From assembly GCF_000374025.1 (NCBI RefSeq), contig NZ_KB893175.1:124001-188000 (forward strand): DNA of 64,000 nucleotides, in the 5' to 3' direction. A program made the translations under genes and the position numbers. Origin of the DNA: Spirosoma panaciterrae DSM 21099 (GTDB lineage Bacteria > Bacteroidota > Bacteroidia > Cytophagales > Spirosomataceae). The notes beneath the pieces are model-generated. The model made no database searches and had not been told where the DNA came from. It saw only the letters and a list, made by a program, of their open reading frames with translations. Positions 1 to 7,397 of the stretch are shown one piece after another; position 1 is the stretch's first letter; every line of letters starts with the position of its first letter.

Positions 1-412
1 ATTCGACGCACCGCTCAGTATCCTCGATGCGCTGGAACCCGATGGTGATCTGGTAAGTCTGTTCGATGTTGAACAATCACTCACTCGGGTTCTTCAGCGC
101 TGGGTCGACCAGACCGAACTTGTGCCACTCGGCGATAAGTGGAAAGGCGGCAAACTCATTCTGAAACCCGGTCGGGCCGATCTGGCCCAGAAAGAGATGC
201 CTATCGATGCGTTCTTTCATAAAATCGTGATGGTTCGGGACCGCCTTCGCGTACTCGAACAGCGGGTAAATGCCAGTGCCCTCGACGATGAAGAGAAAAT
301 AAATATTCAACAATATATCACCCGGATCTACGGCAGTTTAACCTCGTTCAATTTGCTGTTTAAGAATCAGAACCAACAGTTTGTGGGTGAAAAAGCATTG
401 GCCGATGTGTAG
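1..412 (+). CDS. 3' end of an unrecognised protein gene, cut by window start
   Basis: The reading frame is open from base 2 to a TAG at 410-412, with no stop upstream, so the gene begins before the window. About 136 residues are visible. They are hydrophilic and probably helical, with charged stretches around RLRVLEQRVNASALDDEEK, and end in GEKALADV. No signal peptide, membrane segment or family motif can be recognised in this part, so no function is proposed. A GTG at 122 could be mistaken for a start, but the frame continues upstream without interruption. A strong terminator follows at 475-508. Confidence 0.7.
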   Translation, partial: FDAPLSILDALEPDGDLVSLFDVEQSLTRVLQRWVDQTELVPLGDKWKGGKLILKPGRADLAQKEMPIDAFFHKIVMVRDRLRVLEQRVNASALDDEEKINIQQYITRIYGSLTSFNLLFKNQNQQFVGEKALADV

Positions 413-474
413 GAATAACGCTTGGTCAAAACACAACTATTTCATATAGTTTTGGGTTAGTTAGATTGGAGGCT

Positions 475-508
475 CCCCGCTACTGTTTCAGTGGCGGGGA
501 CTTTTTTT
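475..508 (+). terminator. Rho-independent terminator
   Basis: An 11-bp stem beginning CCCCGC and closing with GCGGGG encloses a TTT loop. A run of seven T follows at 502-508. It ends transcription of the upstream plus-strand gene. Confidence 0.85.
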
Positions 509-589
509 AAAGAGCGAAAGAGTGAAAGAGCGGAATACTGGCGCATACCATTTTCACTCTTTCGCTCGTTCGCTCGTTCGCTCTTTAAA
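506..589. repeat. Inverted repeat made of GAGCGAA-type heptads
   Basis: The left arm (506-532) and right arm (554-589) are built of 7-8-bp units such as GAGCGAA and GAGTGAA and are inverted to each other. The right arm overlaps the 3' end of xerD and encodes its last residues. Similar heptad hairpins occur at 14793-14869, 26939-27012 and 53159-53230. Confidence 0.75.
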
Positions 590-1489
590 TCCTCTGGCTC
601 TTGGATGGTACTCCCTTAACGTTTGCTGGAGATAGTCGCGGTCGAGGTGGGTGTAGATTTCGGTAGTGGTAATGGATTCATGGCCAAGCATTTGCTGAAC
701 CGCCCGGAGATCGGCTCCTCCTTCGATGAGGTGGGTGGCAAACGAATGCCGGAATGTGTGTGGACTAATCGTTTTTTTGACCCCAGCTTCGGTAGCCAGT
801 TTTTTGATCGTTGTAAACACCGAAATGCGTGATAGTTGCTTGCCACGCAAATTCAGAAAGATAGTGTCTTCATCCCCTTTTTGTACATCCAACTGGCTAC
901 GTACATGCTGTACATAGATACGCGTATAGTGCATGGCGTCTTCGCCGATTGGTACCAGCCGGACTTTATCGCCTTTGCCCAGAACCCGAATAAAACCCGC
1001 ATCGAAAAAGCAGTTGGTCAGGCGCAGGTTGAGTAATTCCGAAACCCGGAGACCGGAACTATACAGCACTTCGAGCATGGCCCGATCGCGGGTGCCCCCG
1101 GGGGTTGAGAGATCGATGGCGTTCAGAATGGCTTCAACCTCCGGAAAACTCAGGGTATCGGGCAACTGACGACCCAGTTTTGGCCCTTTGAGCTGCTGCG
1201 TGGGGTCATGCTGAATCAGATTTTCGAGCAACAGGTATTTAAAAAAAGATTTTAACCCCGACAACATCCGCCCCTGACTATGTGCCGATAAACCGAGTTC
1301 GCCCAGATACTTCAGAAAATTCATCAGCTCTTTTTCCGTAACCTGCATGGGCGTTCGGGCAGGATCGGTCAGAAGAATGTATTCGTAAAGTTTTTCGGCG
1401 TCGTGCAGATACGCTTCCACCGAATTTTCGGCCAGCGACCGTTCCAGCTTGAGGTAGTTCTTAAAGGCGTTTATATAACTTTGCCACAT
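554..1489 (-). CDS. xerD: Site-specific tyrosine recombinase XerD
   Basis: Tyrosine recombinase that, with a partner recombinase, resolves chromosome dimers at dif. Starting at the ATG at 1489 gives 311 residues. The N-terminal SAM-like core-binding domain covers about 1-95 and the catalytic domain about 110-300. The catalytic set is complete: R148, K172, H244, R247, H270 and Y279. These are the same numbers as in E. coli XerD, which supports this start over a GTG at 1510 that lies inside an inverted repeat. The C-terminal tail (about KERTSERAKE) is encoded by the GAGCGAA repeat at 554-589, so it is probably not conserved. The gene is divergent from aroQ. Confidence 0.93.
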   Translation of the reverse strand: MWQSYINAFKNYLKLERSLAENSVEAYLHDAEKLYEYILLTDPARTPMQVTEKELMNFLKYLGELGLSAHSQGRMLSGLKSFFKYLLLENLIQHDPTQQLKGPKLGRQLPDTLSFPEVEAILNAIDLSTPGGTRDRAMLEVLYSSGLRVSELLNLRLTNCFFDAGFIRVLGKGDKVRLVPIGEDAMHYTRIYVQHVRSQLDVQKGDEDTIFLNLRGKQLSRISVFTTIKKLATEAGVKKTISPHTFRHSFATHLIEGGADLRAVQQMLGHESITTTEIYTHLDRDYLQQTLREYHPRARGFKERTSERAKE

Positions 1490-1500
1490 ATCTGAAGCCC

Positions 1501-1555
1501 GGACGGCCACGTCCAGGGTTTGTACTTTGCTCCTGATGCCCGGACGTGGCCGTCC
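1501..1555. repeat. REP-like inverted repeat between xerD and aroQ
   Basis: Perfect 14-bp arms, GGACGGCCACGTCC at 1501-1514 and its complement at 1542-1555, surround a 27-nt spacer. It sits in the divergent gap between two genes, so it is not a terminator. A related GCGTGGCCGTTC string occurs near 23584, suggesting a dispersed family. Confidence 0.6.
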
Positions 1556-1566
1556 AGCCTACCTGT

Positions 1567-1992
1567 ATGAAACAGATTCTTATTATTAACGGCCCGAACC
1601 TGAACCTGTTGGGTAAGCGCGAACCGACTATTTACGGTAACCGCTCGTTTGTCGATTACCTGGAAACCCTCGAACAGCAGTTTTCGGATGTGCAACTTCG
1701 CTATTTTCAGTCGAACCACGAAGGCGAACTGATCGATAAAATTCACGAACTTGGTTTCGATGTCGATGGTATCGTGATCAATGCCGGAGCCTACACCCAC
1801 ACATCCATTGCTATAGCCGATGCGCTGTCGGCCGTTACAGCGCCAGCCGTTGAGGTGCATATCTCGAACGTACACGCCCGCGAATCGTTCCGGCACCACA
1901 GTTATCTGTCGGCCAAATGCAAAGGGGTTGTTGTCGGGCTGGGGTTAATGGGCTATGAAATGGCCGTGAGGTATTTGATCAGTGGAAAATAA
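1567..1992 (+). CDS. aroQ: 3-dehydroquinate dehydratase, type II
   Basis: Catalyses the third shikimate-pathway step, 3-dehydroquinate to 3-dehydroshikimate, in the cytoplasm as a dodecamer. The 141-residue length is typical of type II enzymes. The N-terminal NGPNLNLLGKREP motif is present, followed by the catalytic tyrosine Y23, the GAYTHTS segment and the EVHISN histidine. The C-terminal GVVVGLGLMGY matches the family. The ATG at 1567 was chosen because an upstream in-frame GTG (1546) falls inside the inverted repeat and would add residues ahead of the conserved first strand. Confidence 0.94.
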   Translation: MKQILIINGPNLNLLGKREPTIYGNRSFVDYLETLEQQFSDVQLRYFQSNHEGELIDKIHELGFDVDGIVINAGAYTHTSIAIADALSAVTAPAVEVHISNVHARESFRHHSYLSAKCKGVVVGLGLMGYEMAVRYLISGK

Positions 1993-2069
1993 AACCTTAA
2001 GAATCGAGTGATGCAACTTAAGTTTAATCGCGCAAAGGGTCTGGTATTCACGTTTAATTTGTCGCACGA

Positions 2070-3107
2070 ATGATTACCTTTTATCCCGGTCCTTCAAAAG
2101 TATATCCGCAGGTGGCCGATTATGCCGTTGACGCAGTTCGTCAGGGAATTGTTAGCCTGAATCACCGGAGCGCCGGTTTCATGGATATTGTGAAAGAAAC
2201 CATTCGTCTGCTGCACGAAAAACTGGCCATTCCGGCCGACTATCATATTGCGTTCGTATCGTCGGCAACGGAATGCTGGGAGATAGTGGCTCAGTCGCTA
2301 ACCGAAACAGCAAGTTTGCATCCACATAGTGGTGCGTTCGGAAAAAAATGGGCCGAGTATGCCTACCGGATCAAACCACCGACCAGCCTGAGTGAAGCCG
2401 ATGTATTGTGTATCGTTCAGAACGAAACCTCCAACGGAACTCAGGTAACGATGGAAACGCTAGGCCAGTTTCGCCGTGATTTTACGGGACTGATTGCTGT
2501 CGATGCGGTTTCGTCGATGGCCGGTATTGGGCTCGACTGGTCATTAGCCGATGTCTGGTTTGCTTCGGTCCAGAAATGTTTTGGCTTACCCGCCGGACTT
2601 GCCGTTCTGGTTTATTCGCCGGCTGCGCTGAAACGGGCCGAAGCCATAGGAGAGAACAGCCATTACAATAGCCTACTGTTTATTCACGAGAATTTTTCAA
2701 AGTTCCAAACGCCCTATACGCCGAACGGATTGGGGATTTATCTGCTGATGCGCGTTTTGCAGCAAGTTCCGCCAGTTGCCGAGGTGGCCAGCGTGATCAA
2801 ACAGCGAGCCGCCAACTGGTATGCCTTTTTTGAGAATGAACTGGCTCGATCACCCTTTCGTGTTTTGAACCAGGAGCCATCGGTACGGTCCGATACAGTT
2901 ATTGCTGTTGAAGGAACCGAATCGGACATAAAGGCTATTAAAACGGCAGCCCTACAGGCTGGAATCATGTTGGGGAATGGATATGGCGACTGGAAAACGA
3001 CGACATTCCGAATCGCTAATTTTCCCGCTATTTCTGACGCTGATGTGCAGACCCTCAAGGATTTTTTACTGAATTACTGTAAGTCGGACAGCCTGCCCGC
3101 ACAATGA
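2070..3107 (+). CDS. Class V aminotransferase, phosphoserine aminotransferase-like
   Basis: PLP-dependent fold-type I aminotransferase of 345 residues. The N-terminus FYPGPSKVYP resembles the SerC and alanine-glyoxylate aminotransferase families. HRSAGFMDI follows, and SSATECWE would contact the cofactor phosphate. The Schiff-base lysine is K169 in SVQKCFGLPAG. The sequence is compatible with SerC (3-phosphohydroxypyruvate to phosphoserine) but the family is broad, so no symbol is given. It is 16 bp from the next ORF and 77 bp after aroQ, so co-transcription with aroQ is possible. Confidence 0.85.
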   Translation: MITFYPGPSKVYPQVADYAVDAVRQGIVSLNHRSAGFMDIVKETIRLLHEKLAIPADYHIAFVSSATECWEIVAQSLTETASLHPHSGAFGKKWAEYAYRIKPPTSLSEADVLCIVQNETSNGTQVTMETLGQFRRDFTGLIAVDAVSSMAGIGLDWSLADVWFASVQKCFGLPAGLAVLVYSPAALKRAEAIGENSHYNSLLFIHENFSKFQTPYTPNGLGIYLLMRVLQQVPPVAEVASVIKQRAANWYAFFENELARSPFRVLNQEPSVRSDTVIAVEGTESDIKAIKTAALQAGIMLGNGYGDWKTTTFRIANFPAISDADVQTLKDFLLNYCKSDSLPAQ

Positions 3108-3159
3108 TCAATACACTGTCGGAATGTCTCGGCAGGTAACCGCGTATACCACGTTGCAT

Positions 3160-3735
3160 ATGCCCAATTTTAAAGAAATCGTTTCGGTTACGCTCATTTT
3201 GTTTTCGGTAATCGATATAATTGGCTCGCTGCCTGTGATTATCGACCTACGTCGAAAGTCGGGAAAGATCGAATCGGAGCGGGCTACCCTGGCTTCAGGT
3301 GCTCTCATGATTGCTTTCCTGTTTGTAGGCGATCAGTTGTTGGCTCTGTTCGGAGTCGATGTTGCATCGTTTGCGGTTGCGGGGGCCTTGATCATTTTTC
3401 TGATCGGTCTGGAAATGATTCTGGGACGAACCATTTTTAAGTCGGAAGTAGATACAGGCGGAGCTACCCACATAGTGCCAATCGCTTTTCCGCTAATTGC
3501 GGGAGCCGGAACCCTAACAACACTTATTTCCCTGCGGGCTGCTTACCAGACGGTCAATATAATCATTGGTATAGTTCTGAATTTAATCCTGATTTATGCG
3601 GTCCTGCGATCGTCGGGCTGGCTGGAGGATCGACTTGGGGCAGGTGGCCTGGCTGTGTTGCGAAAAATATTCGGTATTATCCTGTTAGCCATCGCCATAA
3701 AGTTGTTCAAAACGAACCTCATTGCCGATTTTTAG
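3160..3735 (+). CDS. MarC-family integral membrane protein
   Basis: The 191-residue protein has about six hydrophobic segments, including VSVTLILFSVIDIIGSLPVI at the start, SFAVAGALIIFLIGLEMI, AFPLIAGAGTLTTLISL and IFGIILLAIAIKLF at the end. The proline after the first segment and the GAGT motif in the fourth are family features. MarC proteins have no firm transport substrate; an early link to multiple antibiotic resistance was not upheld. The ATG at 3160 starts directly before the first helix and is preferred to an in-frame ATG at 3124. Confidence 0.85.
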   Translation: MPNFKEIVSVTLILFSVIDIIGSLPVIIDLRRKSGKIESERATLASGALMIAFLFVGDQLLALFGVDVASFAVAGALIIFLIGLEMILGRTIFKSEVDTGGATHIVPIAFPLIAGAGTLTTLISLRAAYQTVNIIIGIVLNLILIYAVLRSSGWLEDRLGAGGLAVLRKIFGIILLAIAIKLFKTNLIADF

Positions 3736-4063
3736 GGCCAGTAGTGTACTTTAATAGCTTTTGAATTAAAGCGAAAATCCCCAAAAAAGACAAATTCAGG
3801 CGATAAATACAGGATTTTTAAGGGCAAAACGGGCGAATTCCTGGATTTTTATAAAAACCCACTAAGATTATAAAGTGATAAAAAAAATAGCCTAAATATG
3901 GCTATTTACTGTACCAAACGAATTTTAATTATAATTTTTCCGCAAAAACCATAAAAAATATGGTTGAAGGGGTATATGGCATTTATTTTTTATTGTAAAG
4001 CCGCATTATATTTGCCAAAAGTATTGCACAAAACCCCTATTCAACTCAATCCACTTGTACATC
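3736..4063. other. AT-rich gap between marC and glutamine synthetase
   Basis: About 330 bp with no credible ORF. A small hairpin has AAATAGCC (3885-3892) facing GGCTATTT (3900-3907); it has no clear T run and could be a weak terminator for marC. The rest is A/T-rich leader DNA holding the promoter box at 4007-4014. Confidence 0.5.
4007..4014 (+). promoter_or_regulatory. Bacteroidota -7 box (TATATTTG) for GSII
   Basis: TATATTTG matches the TAnnTTTG consensus exactly, 50 bp before the glutamine synthetase start. No TTG is found at the usual 17-23 nt upstream distance, so only the -7 half is supported. The long A/T-rich leader leaves room for regulation by nitrogen status, which cannot be read here. 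Confidence 0.45.
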
Positions 4064-5098
4064 ATGGCAAAGGCGAAGTTAGAATACATTTGGCTCGATG
4101 GTTATAAGCCCACCCAAAGCTTACGTTCAAAAACCAAAATTGAAGGCGATTTCTCTGGCAAACTGGAAGACTGCCCCATGTGGTCGTTTGATGGTTCGTC
4201 AACTGAACAGGCTCCAGGTGGCTCGTCCGACTGCTTGCTGAAACCCGTTTTCATCTGCCCTGATCCACAGCGTAAGAATGGCTACCTCGTGATGTGCGAA
4301 GTGCTGAATGCTGATGGTACCCCTCACGAGTCGAACGGCCGTGCCACGATTGAAGATGACGACAATGATTTCTGGTTCGGTTTCGAGCAGGAGTACTTCC
4401 TGTGGGACATGAGCATCGATAAGCCGCTCGGGTTCCCAGCAGAAGGTTTCCCAAAACGTCCACAAGGCCCTTACTACTGCTCGGTTGGTGCTCAAAATGC
4501 GTACGGCCGTTACATCATTGAAGAACACCTCGACGCTTGCCTTGATGCTGGTCTGAATGTTGAAGGTATCAATGCTGAGGTAGCTACAGGTCAGTGGGAG
4601 TTCCAGATTTTTGCTAAAGGCGCGAAAGAAGCTGGTGACCAGATCTGGGTTGCTCGCTACATCCTGGAGCGTATCGGTGAGAAATACGGTATTTCGATCA
4701 ACTGGCACTGTAAGCCGCTGGGCGCTACCGACTGGAATGGCTCAGGTATGCACGCTAACTTCTCGAATACCACACTTCGTACAGCCGGTAGCAAAGAAGT
4801 TTACGAAAAAATTTGTAGCGGATTTGGTAGTTCACCTGAGGTCATCAAAGCCTGTATCGATGTATACGGTGCCGACAACCACCTGCGTCTGACTGGTAAA
4901 CACGAAACCCAGTCGATCGATCAGTTCTCGTTCGGTGTATCGGACCGCGGTGCTTCGATCCGTATCCCAATCGCAACGGTAGAGCGGGGCTGGAAAGGCT
5001 GGCTGGAAGATCGTCGTCCAAACTCGGCTGCCGATCCTTACAAAGTAGCTGCGATCATCATCAAGACCGTTAAGGCTGCAGAAGCTGTAGAAGCGTAA
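4064..5098 (+). CDS. glnII: Glutamine synthetase type II (GSII)
   Basis: ATP-dependent amidation of glutamate to glutamine, cytoplasmic. The short 344-residue length and sequence are of the eukaryotic-like type II. An N-terminal beta-grasp domain begins YIWLDGYKP and carries WSFDGSSTEQAPG. The catalytic domain has FWFGFEQEYFL (metal and glutamate binding), NGSGMHANFS and the arginine-rich RGASIRIP. GSII lacks the adenylylation loop of GSI. A perfect terminator follows at 5123-5154. A decayed copy of the last 23 codons plus this terminator lies at 6452-6578. A type III enzyme is encoded about 4.8 kb downstream, so this strain has two unrelated glutamine synthetases close together. The ATG at 4064 fits the family N-terminus. 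Confidence 0.95.
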   Translation: MAKAKLEYIWLDGYKPTQSLRSKTKIEGDFSGKLEDCPMWSFDGSSTEQAPGGSSDCLLKPVFICPDPQRKNGYLVMCEVLNADGTPHESNGRATIEDDDNDFWFGFEQEYFLWDMSIDKPLGFPAEGFPKRPQGPYYCSVGAQNAYGRYIIEEHLDACLDAGLNVEGINAEVATGQWEFQIFAKGAKEAGDQIWVARYILERIGEKYGISINWHCKPLGATDWNGSGMHANFSNTTLRTAGSKEVYEKICSGFGSSPEVIKACIDVYGADNHLRLTGKHETQSIDQFSFGVSDRGASIRIPIATVERGWKGWLEDRRPNSAADPYKVAAIIIKTVKAAEAVEA

Positions 5099-5122
5099 GC
5101 CATCCTGAATAGATCCATGCAA

Positions 5123-5154
5123 AAGCCCAACTGCGAAAGTGGTTGGGCTTTTTT
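5123..5154 (+). terminator. Rho-independent terminator of GSII
   Basis: The stem AAGCCCAAC / GTTGGGCTT with a 10-nt loop is followed by a T run. The same hairpin, slightly mutated in its loop, is repeated at about 6543-6575. Confidence 0.88.
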
Positions 5155-5205
5155 GTGCATAATCAGCTTCTTACTGGTTGAGTGATCGGGGCGGGTACCC
5201 CAGAG

Positions 5206-6339
5206 CTAGTCCAATAAAAACGATAAATAATTTTCCTGATTGACGACCTGAAAGCTAGAACCCGGATAGTTCTCAGCCCATGAAGCGGGTTCTTTGGCCG
5301 ATTTGCGGGAAAATTTAAATTCAAAACCAGCCAGTTGGCTGTTGGATTCTTCTACATAGTCTAGTTCGGCACCTGTGTAGGTCCGCCAAAAATAAGTATT
5401 AGCGAACCAGCCATTATAAGCATTTCGTTTGCGACGCTCAATCACCAGGAAGTTTTCCCATAAAGCCCCAACATCCATCCGTAAATCGAGGGGCTGGAAG
5501 TTATCAATGACTACATTACGAATACCCAGATCATAGAAGTAAATCTTGTCCATTTTGCTGATTTCTTTTCGAAGATTTCGGCTAAACCCCGACAATCGAA
5601 ATACCACAAATGCTTTTTCAAGTAAGTCGATATAGGTACTGACGGTATCTTTACTCATGCCAAGGGTGTTGCCTAACTCGTTTAGGGATACCTCAGAACC
5701 TACCTGAAACGCCAGTAATTGCAGCAGTTTTCGCAACTTGTCTGCGTGCCGAATAGAAGCCATTTCCAGGATGTCTTTATATAAGTAAGACGAAGAAAGC
5801 TCGCGTAAATACTGTACTTTGTCGGTTGTATTGGCGAATTGGAGCGTATCGGGATAGGTACCAAACCGTAAAAACTCTTCAAGCCGTTGGTTTAATTGAA
5901 ATGCGTTTTGCTGGTGTCGGAGTTCGCCCAAGGCGATGGGGTAAAGTTCGTAAGTCCAGGTTCGTCCGGTTAAGGCTTCTTTCGTTTTGTTGGCTAATTC
6001 AAAGGAGGAAGAGCCAGTCGCAATGATCTTTAAGTTGGGCAGTGCATCGTGTAAAATTTTTAGGTTGAGGCCTACATCGGGAATCCGCTGGGCTTCGTCG
6101 ATAAAAAGTAGGTCATAGCCTTCGACTAGTAACTTCATCTGGTTTAGATCACGCCCTGATAAAACGGTCTGGTAGAGTAGTTCATCGGCATTTACGCTTA
6201 ACGAACGATACGACAAGGTATCAATCAATTGTCGTACTAAAGTGGTTTTGCCAACTTGCCGTGGCCCGTACAGAACAATAATCTTGTTTGATTCCACAAG
6301 TTTCTGACGGATGGCGCTCGTTAATTGACGTGGTATCAT
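5206..6339 (-). CDS. AAA-type ATPase with DUF4143 domain
   Basis: The 377-residue cytoplasmic protein has Walker A GPRQVGKTT at about 25-33 and Walker B LLFIDEAQ at about 78-84. A winged-helix-like middle (LNELGNTLGMSKDTVSTYI) follows, and then the DUF4143 region with a nuclease-like ending (GAELDYVEE, GFEFKFSRK). Proteins of this family are common as lineage-specific multicopy genes; their cellular role is not settled. The ATG at 6339 matches the family start MIPRQL. A TTG-type extension to 6387 would read through the repeat array at 6347-6417 and is rejected. The gene lies between two copies of the GSII 3' end, suggesting it arrived with that duplication. Confidence 0.88.
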   Translation of the reverse strand: MIPRQLTSAIRQKLVESNKIIVLYGPRQVGKTTLVRQLIDTLSYRSLSVNADELLYQTVLSGRDLNQMKLLVEGYDLLFIDEAQRIPDVGLNLKILHDALPNLKIIATGSSSFELANKTKEALTGRTWTYELYPIALGELRHQQNAFQLNQRLEEFLRFGTYPDTLQFANTTDKVQYLRELSSSYLYKDILEMASIRHADKLRKLLQLLAFQVGSEVSLNELGNTLGMSKDTVSTYIDLLEKAFVVFRLSGFSRNLRKEISKMDKIYFYDLGIRNVVIDNFQPLDLRMDVGALWENFLVIERRKRNAYNGWFANTYFWRTYTGAELDYVEESNSQLAGFEFKFSRKSAKEPASWAENYPGSSFQVVNQENYLSFLLD

Positions 6340-6346
6340 AAAGTAA

Positions 6347-6417
6347 ATTAGCCAATTTAAGGCTAAATCTAAGATTATATTAGCCAATTTAAGGCTAAAT
6401 CAGCTAATATAATCTTA
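6347..6417 (-). promoter_or_regulatory. Repeat operator upstream of DUF4143 ATPase
   Basis: Two identical 23-bp copies at 6347-6369 and 6379-6401 are spaced 32 bp apart (three helical turns). Each contains the palindrome-like core TTAGCCAATTTAAGGCTAA. The second copy is overlapped by a perfect 15-bp inverted repeat, TAAGATTATATTAGC at 6370-6384 and its complement at 6403-6417. It abuts the ATPase start codon, so autoregulation or an ATPase-binding site is the likely use; this is inference. Confidence 0.7.
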
Positions 6418-6435
6418 TTTACTGCTTACATGCTG

Positions 6436-6578
6436 TTGGTCCAGATCAACAGCCGATGCGTACAGAGTAGCTGTGCTCATCGAAAAGGCCGTTAAGGCGG
6501 CAGAAGCTGTAAAAGCGTAAGCCCACCTGAATAGATCCATGCAAAAGCCCAACTGTGAAAGTGGTTGGGCTTTTTGTT
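6436..6578 (+). pseudogene. Decayed copy of GSII 3' end and terminator
   Basis: The segment 6452-6520 aligns without gaps to the last 23 codons of the type II glutamine synthetase (5030-5098). It still reads ADAYRVAVLIEKAVKAAEAV plus KA and stop, where the intact gene reads ADPYKVAAIIIKTVKAAEAV plus EA. The downstream spacer and terminator (6521-6578) are also duplicated. Similarity continues weakly to about 6436 with a one-base deletion. Nothing further upstream matches, so this is a remnant and not a gene. Confidence 0.85.
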
Positions 6579-6722
6579 GCTATAAAAGACTAATCATCAG
6601 GTTTGTTGCGTACCTAAGCGGCTTTTGGTTAGACTACTGGACATTTTGAGAAGTTGAGTGAGCAGTCGGTAACTTAGGATCGGACGGCCGAAGCCGTGAC
6701 TACACTTCTAATTATTACCTTC

Positions 6723-6872
6723 GTGGACCACTCACTCTATCAGCAATTTAGCGGCTATTTTCCGCAGTTCAGTCGAGGTATCATTAAGAATTTCCTGCTA
6801 CTCGCTCAAGCCTTGCTAGCTAGTCGCAGTACTAACCTAAATACCCGAAACTTGCTGCTAACCCCCTATTAG
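6723..6872 (+). pseudogene. N-terminal fragment of IS4-like transposase
   Basis: Forty-nine codons reading DHSLYQQFSGYFPQFSRG then IIKNFLLLAQALLASRSTNL resemble the N-terminus of Bacteroidota IS4-like transposases. The frame ends at a TAG (6870-6872) at the edge of the nested inverted repeat. The matching continuation begins at about 8672. Confidence 0.7.
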
Positions 6873-6873
6873 T

Positions 6874-6940
6874 GAGATGGTCCTATAAATCCGGACACGA
6901 AGTTAAATAAGTTTCGTGTCCGGATATATAGGACCATCTC
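6874..6940. repeat. 28-bp inverted repeat, possible joined IS ends
   Basis: Arms 6874-6901 and 6913-6940 are complementary at 27 of 28 positions around an 11-nt spacer; each begins GAGATGGTCCTATA when read inward. It lies exactly where the IS4-like transposase is interrupted and just before the IS1182-like relic. It could be two abutted terminal repeats left after loss of an insertion sequence, or a MITE. Confidence 0.65.
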
Positions 6941-6941
6941 A

Positions 6942-7127
6942 GAAGGCACCCTTTCACAGGGAGTCCGAGCCTTTGGTTTACGTCGGTCGCGGTATATTGG
7001 CTTGCCTAAGACCCACCTTCAACATGTGTTGACGGCGGCAGCCATCAATCTGTGTCGACTGGATGACTGGCTCAATGAGGAGCTAAGGGCTAAAACGCGT
7101 CGATCAACTTTTGTCCCAAAACGATAA
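6942..7127 (+). pseudogene. C-terminal relic of IS1182-like transposase
   Basis: The frame from 6942 to TAA at 7125-7127 (61 codons) reads GVRAFGLRRSRYIGLPKTHL, then QHVLTAAAINLCRLDDWL. This is the conserved C-terminal tail of IS1182/IS5-type transposases (arginine-rich RxRYxGLxKTHLQH followed by AAAINL). The catalytic DDE core is absent, so it is a fragment. Confidence 0.78.
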
Positions 7128-7397
7128 CACTTGAATTCACCAACAGTATCAAAAATGGTGAAGATCCAACTTCTCCGAAATATACAGCTTACAGTAACCT
7201 GGTTTCAATTCATTACTTATTTACAATTTGTGCTGACTTGACCAGATAGAATCTATAATGCAGAGAATGATACCATATCCTGTCTCCCAAAAGTATTTGA
7301 AACCATAAGTGCCGAAAAGAATATAAATTTTTATTCATTATTGGTTACTTTTTTAAATACTAAAGTCTCATGTACTTAACCTTAAAATAGTTTCTAT

